Source of the DNA: Rhodoblastus sp963748385
GTDB lineage: Bacteria > Pseudomonadota > Alphaproteobacteria > Rhizobiales > Beijerinckiaceae
Assembly (NCBI GenBank): GCA_963748385.1
Contig: CAVVIQ010000012.1
Span: 1 to 64,000, forward strand
Length of the DNA: 64,000 bases
Direction of reading: 5' to 3'
Of the stretch, positions 30,936 through 38,987 are shown piece by piece. Each line of letters begins with the position of its first letter. Within the stretch, counting starts at the first letter, position 1. The notes under the pieces are model-generated. The model saw nothing but the letters and a program-made list of their open reading frames with translations. It was not told the DNA's origin and searched no databases. The position numbers were made by a program, and so were the translations under genes.

Positions 30936-31027
30936 GTTTTCCGGAAGATGGCTTCGCAATTCCCGCGGAAACGCCACGGCGCGAAAATCCTTCGGGTCAC
31001 GGGCGGATTTTCGCGCCAGCGGAATAG
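30936..31027 (+). repeat. dispersed palindromic repeat, copy B
   Basis: An intergenic copy with two hairpins. The outer pair is GTTTTCCG with CGGAAAC. The inner is a perfect 13-bp stem, GGCGCGAAAATCC with GGATTTTCGCGCC. It lies between the patatin and CBS genes, which converge here, and matches copy C at 51265-51351 almost throughout. Confidence 0.7.
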
Positions 31028-31030
31028 ATA

Positions 31031-31462
31031 TCAGGCGGTGGTGATATATTCGCGCATGGCGCGATGTTCGGACTCCAGACCGTCGAGACGATTCTTGACC
31101 ACGTCGCCGATGGAAATGACGCCGGCGAGGCGCCCGTTCTCGATGACCGGAAGGTGGCGGAAGCGCCCGTTGGTCATCCGCTCCATCACGCTCTCGAGCG
31201 ACTCGTCCATGCGGGCGGTGGCGACCTTGCTGGTCATGTGTTTCGACACGGGATCCTGAAGGACGCCTGCGCCGTTGCGACCGATCGCGCGCACCAGGTC
31301 GCGCTCCGAGAAAACGCCCCGCACCTCGCCGTCGCCGCCGGTGACGATCAGCGCGCCGATTCCCTTTTCGGCGAGAAGGGTCGCCGCTTCCTGCATCGTG
31401 CGGTGCGGCTGGGTTGTCGCGACGTCGTGACCCTTGGCCGCGAGAATGAACGCCACGCTCAT
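31031..31462 (-). CDS. CBS-domain protein
   Basis: A 143-residue protein made of two CBS motifs (about 9-65 and 75-130), for example VTGGDGEVRGVFSERDLVRA and GRFRHLPVIENGRLAGVISIGDVVK. Stand-alone CBS pairs bind adenine nucleotides and sense energy or redox status. The partner protein is unknown. The stop is four bases from the dispersed repeat. Confidence 0.88.
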   Translation of the reverse strand: MSVAFILAAKGHDVATTQPHRTMQEAATLLAEKGIGALIVTGGDGEVRGVFSERDLVRAIGRNGAGVLQDPVSKHMTSKVATARMDESLESVMERMTNGRFRHLPVIENGRLAGVISIGDVVKNRLDGLESEHRAMREYITTA

Positions 31463-31555
31463 GGACTTCCTCCCTGAACTCCAGGGCTTTCGCCCTTCAT
31501 TTTATTCGTCGAGCATGCCCCCGTTCGCAAAAGAGCGCAAGCGAGGGCTTCGCCT

Positions 31556-32332
31556 TCACCATTTGGGCCTTTGGTCGAACAGAGGCGCGAGAAACAGGCC
31601 CGCCAGAAAGCCGCCGATATGGGCCTGCCAGGCGATCGGGGCTTGCGAAAAGCCGAAGGTCTGCGCCCCGAGCCCCATGAGCATGTTGGAGAGGAACCAG
31701 ACCGCGACGAAGGCCATGGTCTGGACATTGGAGATCATCTCGCCGAAGCTCTGGAGCGGCGGCCGCTCGAACGGGAAATCCGCGCGATAAGGGCCGCCGA
31801 TGGGAAAAACGAAACGCGCGGCCGCCCCCATATAGGCCGAAACCGCGGCCGAAGCGCCGATCATCGGCGCAAGTTGGACCGGGCTCGCCGCCAGATAGGC
31901 CGCCGCCCCCGCGACCGCCCCGAGGGCGCCGAGGACGAGGAAGCGCCCGGCCCCGAAGCGCCGGGCCACCGGCGAGCCGAAGGCGGCGAGCCATATTCCG
32001 TTGAAGACGAGATGCGTCGCGCCGCCATGCAGGAAGGCGTAGGACACGGGCGTGAACCAGAGCCAGGCGGGGGGCGCATGGGTCAGGAAAAAGGCGCCGA
32101 CCTGGGCCTGGACCTCGGATTGGCGGGCGATCTCGTTCAGATGGTCGATCACGGCCTTCTGGTCGAGGAGAAAAGTGAAGCGGGCGGGCGTGAAGCCGAA
32201 AGCCGCGATGATCGCGCCGTCCAGTTCGGGCGTCGCCAGCCCGCGCGCGACCTGAACGATCGTCAGGAGCGCCAGGAGAAAAACGACAACCGCCGGCAGA
32301 TTGAAGATCGGCTCGCGTCCGCGCTCGCCCAT
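31556..32332 (-). CDS. rhomboid family intramembrane serine protease
   Basis: A polytopic membrane protease of 258 residues from ATG 32332. Six or so hydrophobic spans are visible. The catalytic Ser lies in MIGASAAVSAYMG (GxS at about 157-159) and the catalytic His in AWQAHIGGFLAGLFLAP near 235-251. HLVFNGIWL supplies the conserved His/Asn of span 2. The canonical GASG is GASA here, a tolerated variation. The longer frame to 32401 would begin inside an inverted repeat and is rejected. Confidence 0.85.
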   Translation of the reverse strand: MGERGREPIFNLPAVVVFLLALLTIVQVARGLATPELDGAIIAAFGFTPARFTFLLDQKAVIDHLNEIARQSEVQAQVGAFFLTHAPPAWLWFTPVSYAFLHGGATHLVFNGIWLAAFGSPVARRFGAGRFLVLGALGAVAGAAAYLAASPVQLAPMIGASAAVSAYMGAAARFVFPIGGPYRADFPFERPPLQSFGEMISNVQTMAFVAVWFLSNMLMGLGAQTFGFSQAPIAWQAHIGGFLAGLFLAPLFDQRPKW

Positions 32333-32775
32333 CGCTGGCGCCCTTCCTTTTCGCCCGACAAAAAAAGGGGAGAGCTGGAGCTGGCTCTCCCCTTTCTGCA
32401 ATGACGTTAACCGTCTGCCTGGCGCGTTTCGGCCGCGGCCGTTCCGCGCGTTGGAGCCCTCCGACCGCCGACAATCCCGAGCAAGACCGCGGCAGCCATC
32501 AACGCCTTAAATATCAATCACTTGAACTCACGTTCCCCGCCGCGGCCACCGATTTCGTTTACCGATCCGCGCCGTTTCGACAAAGAAAAATTGCCAAAAT
32601 CCTAACGCTTTTGCAATCTCAACCTCCAGTTAAGCTTAACGCGCGCGGCGGCGGCCCAGTCGCGCGCGCCCGTCGTGGCCCGAAATTCGCAGTTAATTTT
32701 CCGTAGCCCGCAGGGCGCGGCGCCCCGTCCCAAAATGAGACGCCGACGGCCTCAAAAAAAGAAAAGGACGGGAAA
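32333..32775. other. 443-bp intergenic region, rhomboid/PAS_5
   Basis: An AT-richer stretch between divergent genes with no protein-like frame. It includes a terminator-like hairpin at 32360-32395 that points along the minus strand and a GTTAAGCTTAAC palindrome near 32631-32642. It could contain promoters for both genes and possibly a small minus-strand RNA. Confidence 0.4.
32360..32395 (-). terminator. terminator-like hairpin upstream of rhomboid gene
   Basis: A perfect 11-bp stem (AAAGGGGAGAG at 32364-32374, CTCTCCCCTTT at 32385-32395) is followed, on the minus strand, by a run of seven T. No minus-strand gene precedes it, so it may be an attenuator in the rhomboid leader or the end of a short RNA. 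Confidence 0.55.
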
Positions 32776-33396
32776 ATGAGACAGGCGGCGTCCCAAGAGC
32801 TTTACAGCTATTGGAACAGATTGCGGGGGGCGCGGCTGTCGCCGGCGCGAGAGGACATCGACCCTGTCGAAATCCGTCACATTCTCGCCGACACCATGAT
32901 TCTGGAGGTGGACGAAGAGCGTCAGTTCCCGATTCGCGTTTCCGGCTCGCGACTGGGCGCCCTGTTCCTGGACGAGCGCAAAGGCCATTTCTTCGTCGGG
33001 CTTTTCGCGCCGGAGGAAAGGGAAGCCGCAAGCAGGATGATCTCGGCGGTGGTGGACGAAGCGCGCCCGATCGTGGCCGGATTGATCGCCGAACTTTCCG
33101 ACGATTCGCCGGCGCATCTGGAGCTGCTGCTGCTCCCGCTGCGCCACCGCGGCAAGACCCATTCCCGCATCCTGGGGATGCTGACGCCGACCGGCGTTCC
33201 CCGCTGGCTCGGCCTGCGCCGGGCCGATTGTCTTCGGATGATCGCCATGCGCTTCATCGACGAGGATCAGGCCGCCGATCCATTCTCGATCGGCGCCTCC
33301 GCCGACAAGGACGCCCCCACGCCCTCCGACCTCGCAGGCCGGATCAAGACACGACGCCGCTCCTTCTTCGTCATCCCGGGAGGACGCCACATTTGA
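32776..33396 (+). CDS. PAS_5 domain protein
   Basis: A 206-residue alphaproteobacterial protein of the PAS_5 (PF07310-like) family. The opening SQELYSYWNRLRGARLSPAREDIDPVEIRHILADTMILE is diagnostic, and FPIRVSGSRLGALFLDE starts the PAS strand core. A terminal basic segment KTRRRSFFVIPGGRHI follows. Relatives are linked to c-di-GMP, stress or motility networks; the ligand is unknown. A PilZ-domain gene follows 83 bp downstream on the same strand. Confidence 0.82.
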   Translation: MRQAASQELYSYWNRLRGARLSPAREDIDPVEIRHILADTMILEVDEERQFPIRVSGSRLGALFLDERKGHFFVGLFAPEEREAASRMISAVVDEARPIVAGLIAELSDDSPAHLELLLLPLRHRGKTHSRILGMLTPTGVPRWLGLRRADCLRMIAMRFIDEDQAADPFSIGASADKDAPTPSDLAGRIKTRRRSFFVIPGGRHI

Positions 33397-33445
33397 CATG
33401 CGCAATATTGGCCGAGGACTATTACGGTCGGCCCAAACCTCGTTC

Positions 33446-33461
33446 GTAACAATGAATTAAC
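33446..33461 (+). promoter_or_regulatory. possible CtrA box before PilZ gene
   Basis: GTAA-N7-TTAAC, one mismatch from the CtrA consensus TTAA-N7-TTAAC, ends 18 bp before the PilZ start codon. The promoter-proximal position and the cell-cycle/motility link of PilZ proteins support it modestly. Confidence 0.3.
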
Positions 33462-33479
33462 AGGCAGGCGGTTATATTA

Positions 33480-34118
33480 ATGGCCATGGAGGCGCACCCT
33501 TCGGCGACCGCGATGCTATCTCAGGCAAAAATCCTTCCCGAGCCCCAGGAGCGACGGCGATTCAAGCGCGTCGAGCTCTCGCTGCTCGGGCGCTATATGC
33601 TGTCGGACCGGCGCGAGTATCCCTGCCGGACCATCGACGTCTCGGTCGGCGGCCTGGCCCTGGCCGGTCCTGCGAGAGGCGAAATCGGCGAGCGGGTCGT
33701 CGCCTATTTCGACGCCCTGGGCCGTATCGAGGGCAATATCGTCCGTCATCTCGAGAATGGATTCGCGATGACCGCCACCCTGAACCAGGTTAAGCAGGAA
33801 AAGCTGGTCAACCAATTGACTTGGCTGGTCAACTGCAAGGCGCTCGGCCTGCCCGAAGACCGCCGCCATGAACGAATCGTTCCCAGGGAAGTCAACACCA
33901 CCATCCGGCTCCCTGACGCAAGCCTGGCCCCCGCGAAAATCGTCGATATTTCTCGCTCCGGCGCGGCGGTGACCTGCGCCAAAAACGCGCCCCTGGGCAG
34001 TCTGATTCATATCGGCCGGCGCCGCGCGCGGGTCGTGCGCGTGTTCGACTACGGCATGGCGCTGGAATTCGCCTTGCCGCTGTCCTTCGACCAGTTCGAC
34101 GAAAACGTCCTTCTTTGA
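33480..34118 (+). CDS. PilZ-domain protein, two PilZ modules
   Basis: A 212-residue cytoplasmic c-di-GMP effector. The first module (about 20-110) shows RRRFKRVELSLLGRYMLSDR (RxxxR) and CRTIDVSVGGLALAGP (D/NxSxxG). The second (about 125-205) shows HERIVPREVNTTIRLPD and AKIVDISRSGAAVTC. Both modules keep the Arg pair and DxSxxG-type motif, so two ligand sites are possible. ATG 33480 is used; ATG 33486 is an alternative. Confidence 0.85.
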   Translation: MAMEAHPSATAMLSQAKILPEPQERRRFKRVELSLLGRYMLSDRREYPCRTIDVSVGGLALAGPARGEIGERVVAYFDALGRIEGNIVRHLENGFAMTATLNQVKQEKLVNQLTWLVNCKALGLPEDRRHERIVPREVNTTIRLPDASLAPAKIVDISRSGAAVTCAKNAPLGSLIHIGRRRARVVRVFDYGMALEFALPLSFDQFDENVLL

Positions 34119-34145
34119 AGGGGGCCGCGGCGGCGCGCCCTTTCC

Positions 34146-34676
34146 TCAACCGATCTTCGTCAGTCCGGCGGCGTAGCGGCGGCCGTTCTCGACATAATGG
34201 CGGGCGCTCTTGAGCAGCTCTTCCGCCGCCGAAGGCTGCAGCGTGCGCGCGATCTTGGCCGGCGCGCCGACGATCAGCGAAAAATCGGGAAATTCCTTGC
34301 CTTCGGGGATCAGGGCGTTGGCGCCGACAATGCAGAACCTTCCGATCCGCGCATTGTTCATGATCGTCGCGCCCATGCCGATCAGGCTGCCTTCGCCGAT
34401 AACGCAGCCATGCAGGATCACCCCGTGCCCGACGGTGACGTCGGCGCCGATGGTCAGCGGACAGCCCATGTCGGTGTGGAGCACCGAATGGTCCTGCACA
34501 TTGGAGCGCTCGCCGACATCGATCCATTCATTGTCGCCGCGCAAGGTCGCGCCGAACCAGACATTGGCGTCCTCGCGCAGTCGCACCCGGCCGATGATGT
34601 TGGCGTCGGGCGCCACGAAATAGCGGCCCTCCGGCGGCAATTCCGGCGCGACGCCGTCAAGCATATAGAGGCTCAT
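34146..34676 (-). CDS. gamma-class carbonic anhydrase family protein
   Basis: A 176-residue left-handed beta-helix protein with hexapeptide repeats. The start is MSLYMLDGVAPELPPEG. The helix body includes ANIIGRVRLREDANVWFGA and LTIGADVTVGHGVILHGCVIG. Metal-ligand His residues appear in HSVLHTD and TVGHGVILHG. Family members include gamma carbonic anhydrases and PaaY-like hydrolases; activity is not certain. The ATG at 34676 excludes an upstream antisense extension. It is divergent from the 34776 gene. Confidence 0.85.
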   Translation of the reverse strand: MSLYMLDGVAPELPPEGRYFVAPDANIIGRVRLREDANVWFGATLRGDNEWIDVGERSNVQDHSVLHTDMGCPLTIGADVTVGHGVILHGCVIGEGSLIGMGATIMNNARIGRFCIVGANALIPEGKEFPDFSLIVGAPAKIARTLQPSAAEELLKSARHYVENGRRYAAGLTKIG

Positions 34677-34775
34677 CTTCACGATTCCCTTGCCAAAGCC
34701 GGCCCAATCGGCTCCAAGATAAAGGGCGCCTGAAAAAAAGCCCGCGCTTTTTCGTCCGCCTTTCGTTCGAGCCGC

Positions 34776-35429
34776 TTGCGCAAGATTCTCATCCTTTCCG
34801 GCCTCGCGCCCCTGCTCCTTCTCGCCATGGGCTTCGCCCTGTGGCGGCTCTGGCCGTCGCCGCCGCCCGCCGGGAAGCTGACTTTCGACCTCGCCGGCCA
34901 TCGCCTGCGCTTTGCCCCGGATTACGTGCGGACCGCCGATCCGCCAGATCCGGACCGCATCGACGTCGTCGCCCTGGCGCCGGATTTCACCCCCGGCGCC
35001 GCCCATCCGCGCCGCCTGGCCGCCGCCGGCGAGACCGACGCCAATGGCCGGAACCAGATCTTCCTCACAATCGAGCCGGCGCCGAAAAACGACGGACGCG
35101 CCGCAGCGGCCTCGCCGGCGGAACGCTACGGACCGTTTCTCGCGTCGGAAGCGCAGGTGACGCAGGGCGGCCTGCTGCGGCGGCGTTTCGATGACGATTC
35201 GCCTTTCGCCGGCGAGGACCTTTATCTCGCCCCACCCGACGGCGAGGAATTTTTCGCCCGCTGCGACCGCGCGAAAATTCCGTCCGACGGGCTGCCGAAC
35301 GTCTGCACGAGCGAATTCAGGGTTGAAAACCTGTCGATCGGGGCGCGCTTCGACCCGGCCTGGCTCGGCGACTGGCGGCGGCTGCAGGCCAACGCCGTGT
35401 TTCTGGTCAGGAGCGCGATGGGCCCCTGA
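34776..35429 (+). CDS. membrane-anchored hypothetical protein
   Basis: A 217-residue protein with one N-terminal membrane span (about 3-26, ILILSGLAPLLLLAMGFALW) and a soluble, presumably periplasmic, domain. No family recognised. Two Cys occur late (near 172 and 185), in FFARCDRAKI and NVCTSEFRVE, and could form a disulfide. The start codon is TTG. It converges with the DUF3126 gene, leaving only five bases between the stops. Confidence 0.6.
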   Translation: MRKILILSGLAPLLLLAMGFALWRLWPSPPPAGKLTFDLAGHRLRFAPDYVRTADPPDPDRIDVVALAPDFTPGAAHPRRLAAAGETDANGRNQIFLTIEPAPKNDGRAAAASPAERYGPFLASEAQVTQGGLLRRRFDDDSPFAGEDLYLAPPDGEEFFARCDRAKIPSDGLPNVCTSEFRVENLSIGARFDPAWLGDWRRLQANAVFLVRSAMGP

Positions 35430-35434
35430 CAGTC

Positions 35435-35830
35435 TCAGAGGTCGTCAAGGTCGAAATCGAGGATCGCCATTTGCAGGGTGTAAGACTTGCCCTTGGGATC
35501 GTCGGCGGAAATCACGCCGAGGAAATTCTCGCCCAGGTTGAGTTCGACCGAATCGGTCTTTTTCACGCGGGCGACGATCTTGAGTTCGTCATTTTCGAAC
35601 AGGCGGCGCAGATACTCCTGCAGGACCGGGCGCTCGACCGGAATTTTCATGGCGAAGGAGAAGGAGCGGTCGCCGTCCTCGTCGTCCACGCTGATCCGGC
35701 CGAGAACGCGCTCGCCGAAGTTGACGATGGCCTCTTCCGTGTTCTTGGGATCGAGCCCGACCTTGATTCCCGGCGCGCCGAAGGATTGGCGCAAGAATTC
35801 CTGCAATTTGCGTGTTTCGATCTTGTCCAA
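35435..35830 (-). CDS. DUF3126 protein with duplicated domain
   Basis: A 131-residue protein containing two DUF3126-like units: 1-64 (KIETRKLQEFLRQSFGAPGI ... DDEDGDRSFSFAMKIPV) and 66-131 (VLQEYLRRLFENDELKIVAR ... YTLQMAILDFDLDDL). Usual family members are about 70 residues with one unit. The TTG at 35830, preceded by GGAG, reproduces the canonical MDK start. Function unknown; the family is restricted to alphaproteobacteria. Confidence 0.75.
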   Translation of the reverse strand: MDKIETRKLQEFLRQSFGAPGIKVGLDPKNTEEAIVNFGERVLGRISVDDEDGDRSFSFAMKIPVERPVLQEYLRRLFENDELKIVARVKKTDSVELNLGENFLGVISADDPKGKSYTLQMAILDFDLDDL

Positions 35831-36087
35831 GACCCGACTCCGCTGCCGTCCACAATCACGAGGCTTGCCAAAAAGACGCCCGCCGCGCAAGGGGCGAGAA
35901 ATTTTCTGTTCGGCGATTGGCGCTGGAGCGGCGCGGGCGAAGCGCGCGGCTGGAGCTGGAGACCGCAGCCGCCGTCACGCTGTTCCCGCTTCCGCTCCCG
36001 CCCTGACCGGGTTACTTTGGCGCCGGCCAGCGGGCGGGCGCGCCTGCGCCTCGGGAATGTCGCTCGATCGAACAAAAAGGCGGCTCC
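35831..36087. other. gap upstream of 36088 gene
   Basis: About 257 bp between divergent genes; no protein-like frame, RNA or clear regulatory motif seen. Confidence 0.3.
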
Positions 36088-36483
36088 ATGAAATTTTTTT
36101 CGCTGGTCATCGGCTTTGTTCTCTTCGCAACCCAGGCTTTCGCTCTCGACTGTCCGGTCAAGGTCGGCGACGAAGACTATCTCGACAAGGTCGGCGCGGC
36201 GATCAAGGCGGCGAAAGACTGCGAGGATGGCGCGGCGATCGCGGAAGCCTGCGCCTTGGGCGCGTCGGGCGATACTTCCTTGGCCCCCGTCGCCGAACGC
36301 AAATGCGGACTGGACTTCTGGACCAGGCTGACGGCCCAGGAAAAGCGTGTCTATAACGGCCTCCAGGCCAAATGCGACGCCAAATACCGCGGCATGGAGG
36401 GAACCATGTGGGTCAGCGCCGACGCCTTCTGCCGGCTGCGGGTGTCGCGACTGTATTCCGAGCTTTACAGGCCGGCGGACTGA
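36088..36483 (+). CDS. small secreted Cys-containing hypothetical protein
   Basis: A 131-residue protein with a clean signal peptide (MKFFSLVIGFVLFATQAFA, cleavage near 20) and a mature part with six Cys, an even number suited to disulfides in the periplasm. The helical, charged sequence (KVGAAIKAAKDCEDGAAIAEACALGAS) resembles lysozyme-inhibitor-like or other small periplasmic proteins, but no family is assigned. Confidence 0.65.
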   Translation: MKFFSLVIGFVLFATQAFALDCPVKVGDEDYLDKVGAAIKAAKDCEDGAAIAEACALGASGDTSLAPVAERKCGLDFWTRLTAQEKRVYNGLQAKCDAKYRGMEGTMWVSADAFCRLRVSRLYSELYRPAD

Positions 36484-36499
36484 GGCGCGCGGACGCGGC

Positions 36500-37144
36500 T
36501 CATTCCAATCTTGTCATTGGCCCTCGCCGCCTTGCTCCACGCGCAGCAAACGCCGGCAGGCCGTCTCGACCATCTGTCTTGCCATTCCCGATCAGGTTGC
36601 TGTCGAGCGTCATGGGCTCACCGGCGCCCGTCAGCACGATCCGCTCGGGGATCAAGGAATCGCCTGCTTCGCCGCCGCCGGTTCGCACGAGTTCGAGCTG
36701 TTCGATCCGGAGCTGCGACCATTCGGCGACGCGCGAGCCGATCGCAACGCCATCCCCATCGACCCGAACCTCGGCCCCAGGCGGCGGCAGGGCCGCGCTG
36801 CGCTCCGGCAGCCGTTTCATCCAGCGTTCCACGACGCGCCGGTGTGCAAAATAGAACAGAGCCGGGAGACCAATAAAAAGCGCGATTGCGAAAATCACGA
36901 TGAGTTGAAATTCCGTTGGGGACGCTTCCCCGGCGAGGTTGAACAAAACAAACGCCTCCAGCCCGCCCACCAGGACCGCGAGGAAGATGAAGAGGAATTT
37001 GGACGCAAGCCGAACCTTGGCGGTGGCGGCGTCGCCGGAGAGGACGGCGCCGACGATCTCGTCATCCGGCTTGCCCCGGGCGAGCGATTTGAGATCGCGC
37101 TTGCCCAGACGCTCGACCGGTTTGCCGTTCACGAGGATTTTCAA
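36500..37144 (-). CDS. two-span membrane protein of unknown function
   Basis: A 214-residue protein from the TTG at 37144, which has GAGGGAG just upstream. The longer frame to 37315 would overlap cysE. The N-terminal 55 residues are soluble (KILVNGKPVERLGKRDLKSL). Two membrane spans follow at about 51-73 (FLFIFLAVLVGGLEAFVLFNL) and 83-102 (LIVIFAIALFIGLPALFYF). A C-terminal soluble region with GAEVRVDGDGVAIGSRVAEW closes it. No recognised family. It follows cysE closely and may be cotranscribed. Confidence 0.55.
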   Translation of the reverse strand: MKILVNGKPVERLGKRDLKSLARGKPDDEIVGAVLSGDAATAKVRLASKFLFIFLAVLVGGLEAFVLFNLAGEASPTEFQLIVIFAIALFIGLPALFYFAHRRVVERWMKRLPERSAALPPPGAEVRVDGDGVAIGSRVAEWSQLRIEQLELVRTGGGEAGDSLIPERIVLTGAGEPMTLDSNLIGNGKTDGRDGLPAFAARGARRRGPMTRLE

Positions 37145-37208
37145 GCCGTCTCCCTCATCGACCGCGGCCGCAAGCCGCGACGCATTACGGTTCGATTCCG
37201 GCAAAAAA

Positions 37209-38039
37209 TCAATCCTCGTCGGCCTTGGCGGCGAGCACCTGGTCCATCTCGCGCGCCGGCTCGGCGCAGCCCGAGGCGCCGACGACTTTCGCCGGCACGC
37301 CAGCGACCGTGACATTGGCCGGAACCGGCGTCAGCACCACCGAGCCCGCCGCGATGCGCGAGCAATGGCCGATCTCGATATTGCCGATGATCTTCGCGCC
37401 GGCGCCGATCAGCACGCCGTGGCGGATTTTCGGGTGGCGGTCGCCGCGTTCGTGGCCAGTGCCGCCCAGGGTCACGCTGTGCAGGATCGACACGTCGTCT
37501 TCGATCACCGCCGTGGCGCCCACCACCAGCCCGGTGGCGTGGTCGAGGAACAGGCCCTTGCCGATCCGCGCCGCCGGATTGATGTCGGTCTGGAAGGCCG
37601 ACGAGGACCGGCTTTGCAGATAGAGGGCGAAATCCTTGCGCCCTGCGTTCCACAAGGCGTGGGCCAGCCGGTGGGTTTGCAAGGCGTGGAAGCCCTTGAA
37701 ATAGAGCACCGGCTCGATCAGCCGCTGGCAGGCCGGATCGCGGTCGGCGAAGGCGAGAATGTCGGCGCGCATCGCCTCGCCCACCGAAGGATCGCGGGCG
37801 ACGAGGTCGAGGAAGTTCTGGCGGATCAGATCGCCGGAAAAATCCGGATGGGCGAGGCGCGCGGCGAGGCGATGGCCGACCGCCTGCTCCAGAGTGGCGT
37901 GATTGAGGATGGAAGAGGTCAAGAAGCAGCCGAGCTCCGGCTCGCGGCGGAGGGCTTCCTCTGCTTCACGCCGGATATGGGCGAAGATTGGATCGGCGTC
38001 GCTCTTGCGCAGCGCCAACACATTGCCGGTCGTCGTCAT
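37209..38039 (-). CDS. cysE: serine O-acetyltransferase
   Basis: Makes O-acetyl-L-serine from serine and acetyl-CoA, the first step of cysteine synthesis. ATG 38039 gives 276 residues. The helical N-domain includes PIFAHIRREAEEALRREPELG. The left-handed beta-helix has DINPAARIGKGLFLDHATG (catalytic Asp/His region), SILHSVTLGGTG and HPKIRHGVLIGAGAKIIGNI. The C-terminal segment carries the regulatory tail that contacts cysteine synthase and feedback cysteine. Confidence 0.93.
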   Translation of the reverse strand: MTTTGNVLALRKSDADPIFAHIRREAEEALRREPELGCFLTSSILNHATLEQAVGHRLAARLAHPDFSGDLIRQNFLDLVARDPSVGEAMRADILAFADRDPACQRLIEPVLYFKGFHALQTHRLAHALWNAGRKDFALYLQSRSSSAFQTDINPAARIGKGLFLDHATGLVVGATAVIEDDVSILHSVTLGGTGHERGDRHPKIRHGVLIGAGAKIIGNIEIGHCSRIAAGSVVLTPVPANVTVAGVPAKVVGASGCAEPAREMDQVLAAKADED

Positions 38040-38107
38040 CCAGAACTCCTGCCGCACGCGCGGACGCAAGACAATAGCATGTTTCCGTTTCGCTGTCGGG
38101 CCCGGGC

Positions 38108-38872
38108 CTAAAGGTCGTTAAGGAAGTCCAGAACGCCCTCCTTGAACAGCTTGTCGCCAACCGCCTTGTTGTGGTCGCGGCCCGGAAGCGTCAGCACGCG
38201 CGCTTTCTGCATCAGCCGCGCGAGCGGTTCCGGCGGCCCGGCGATATGGTCTTCCGCTCCGACGCAGATCAGCGTCGGCGCAGAAATCGTCGCGACCTCG
38301 GCCTTGCTCATCGCGTGGCGCGAGCCTCGCATGCAGGCGGCCAGCGCCCGCAAGTCGCTTCTGGTCGCCTCGGCGAAGGCGCGGAACATGCGCGGCGTCG
38401 CGCCGGCGACCGCTTCCGCGGACGGCGCCTCCATCGCTTCCGCTATGCCCTCCGGAAGTCCTTCTCCATCCACAAGATGGAAGCCGAGCCCGGCCAGCAC
38501 AAGACCCCTCACCTTGTCCGGGCTCGCCAGAGCCATATGGGCGGCGATGCGCGCGCCCATCGAATAGCCCATCACGTCGGCGCGGCCGACGTCGAGATGG
38601 TCGAGCAGGTTGACGGCGTCGCGCGCCATGATCCAGGGCGTGTATTGCTCCGGATCGTAAAGCTTTTCGCTGCGCCCATGGCCGCGATTGTCGAAGACGA
38701 TGGTGCGCCGCCCGGCCTGGGTCAGGGTTTTCACCCATTGCGGGAACACCCAATTGACGCCGTGGTTCGAGGCGAAACCGTGGATGAGCAGGATCGGCTC
38801 TCCCCGGTCCACCGTCGTCGGCGCGAAATCAAGAAAGACGAGTCGCGCGCCGGCCGAGAAAAATTCCTGCAT
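38108..38872 (-). CDS. alpha/beta-fold hydrolase
   Basis: A 254-residue esterase/lipase-like hydrolase. It shows the oxyanion region ILLIHGFASNHGVNWVFPQW, the nucleophile elbow GYSMGA (Ser near residue 103), a late Asp in ICVGAEDHIAGPPE and the catalytic His in PGRDHNKAV. Substrate unknown. No signal peptide. Confidence 0.82.
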   Translation of the reverse strand: MQEFFSAGARLVFLDFAPTTVDRGEPILLIHGFASNHGVNWVFPQWVKTLTQAGRRTIVFDNRGHGRSEKLYDPEQYTPWIMARDAVNLLDHLDVGRADVMGYSMGARIAAHMALASPDKVRGLVLAGLGFHLVDGEGLPEGIAEAMEAPSAEAVAGATPRMFRAFAEATRSDLRALAACMRGSRHAMSKAEVATISAPTLICVGAEDHIAGPPEPLARLMQKARVLTLPGRDHNKAVGDKLFKEGVLDFLNDL

Positions 38873-38890
38873 GATTTTGTCCGGAGCGTC

Positions 38891-38971
38891 GCCGGTTCTC
38901 GTTTATGAGAACCGGCTAGGAGCGAATGCGACGCCGAGCTCGTGCGAGGGATATCGCGACGAAGTCGCGAT
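38891..38971. repeat. paired hairpins downstream of nrsF
   Basis: Two perfect stem-loops. The first is GCCGGTTCTC/GAGAACCGGC with a 6-nt loop (38891-38916). The second is ATCGCGAC/GTCGCGAT with a GAA loop (38953-38971). They lie between nrsF and the hydrolase gene, both on the minus strand. Neither has a T-tract in the direction of nrsF transcription, so they are extragenic palindromes rather than standard terminators. Confidence 0.55.
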
Positions 38972-38987
38972 CAAAAAATAAACTTCC

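Noticed and set aside
32336..32401. N-terminal extension of rhomboid
   Set aside because: It would be translated from a terminator hairpin; the protein-like sequence begins at ATG 32332.
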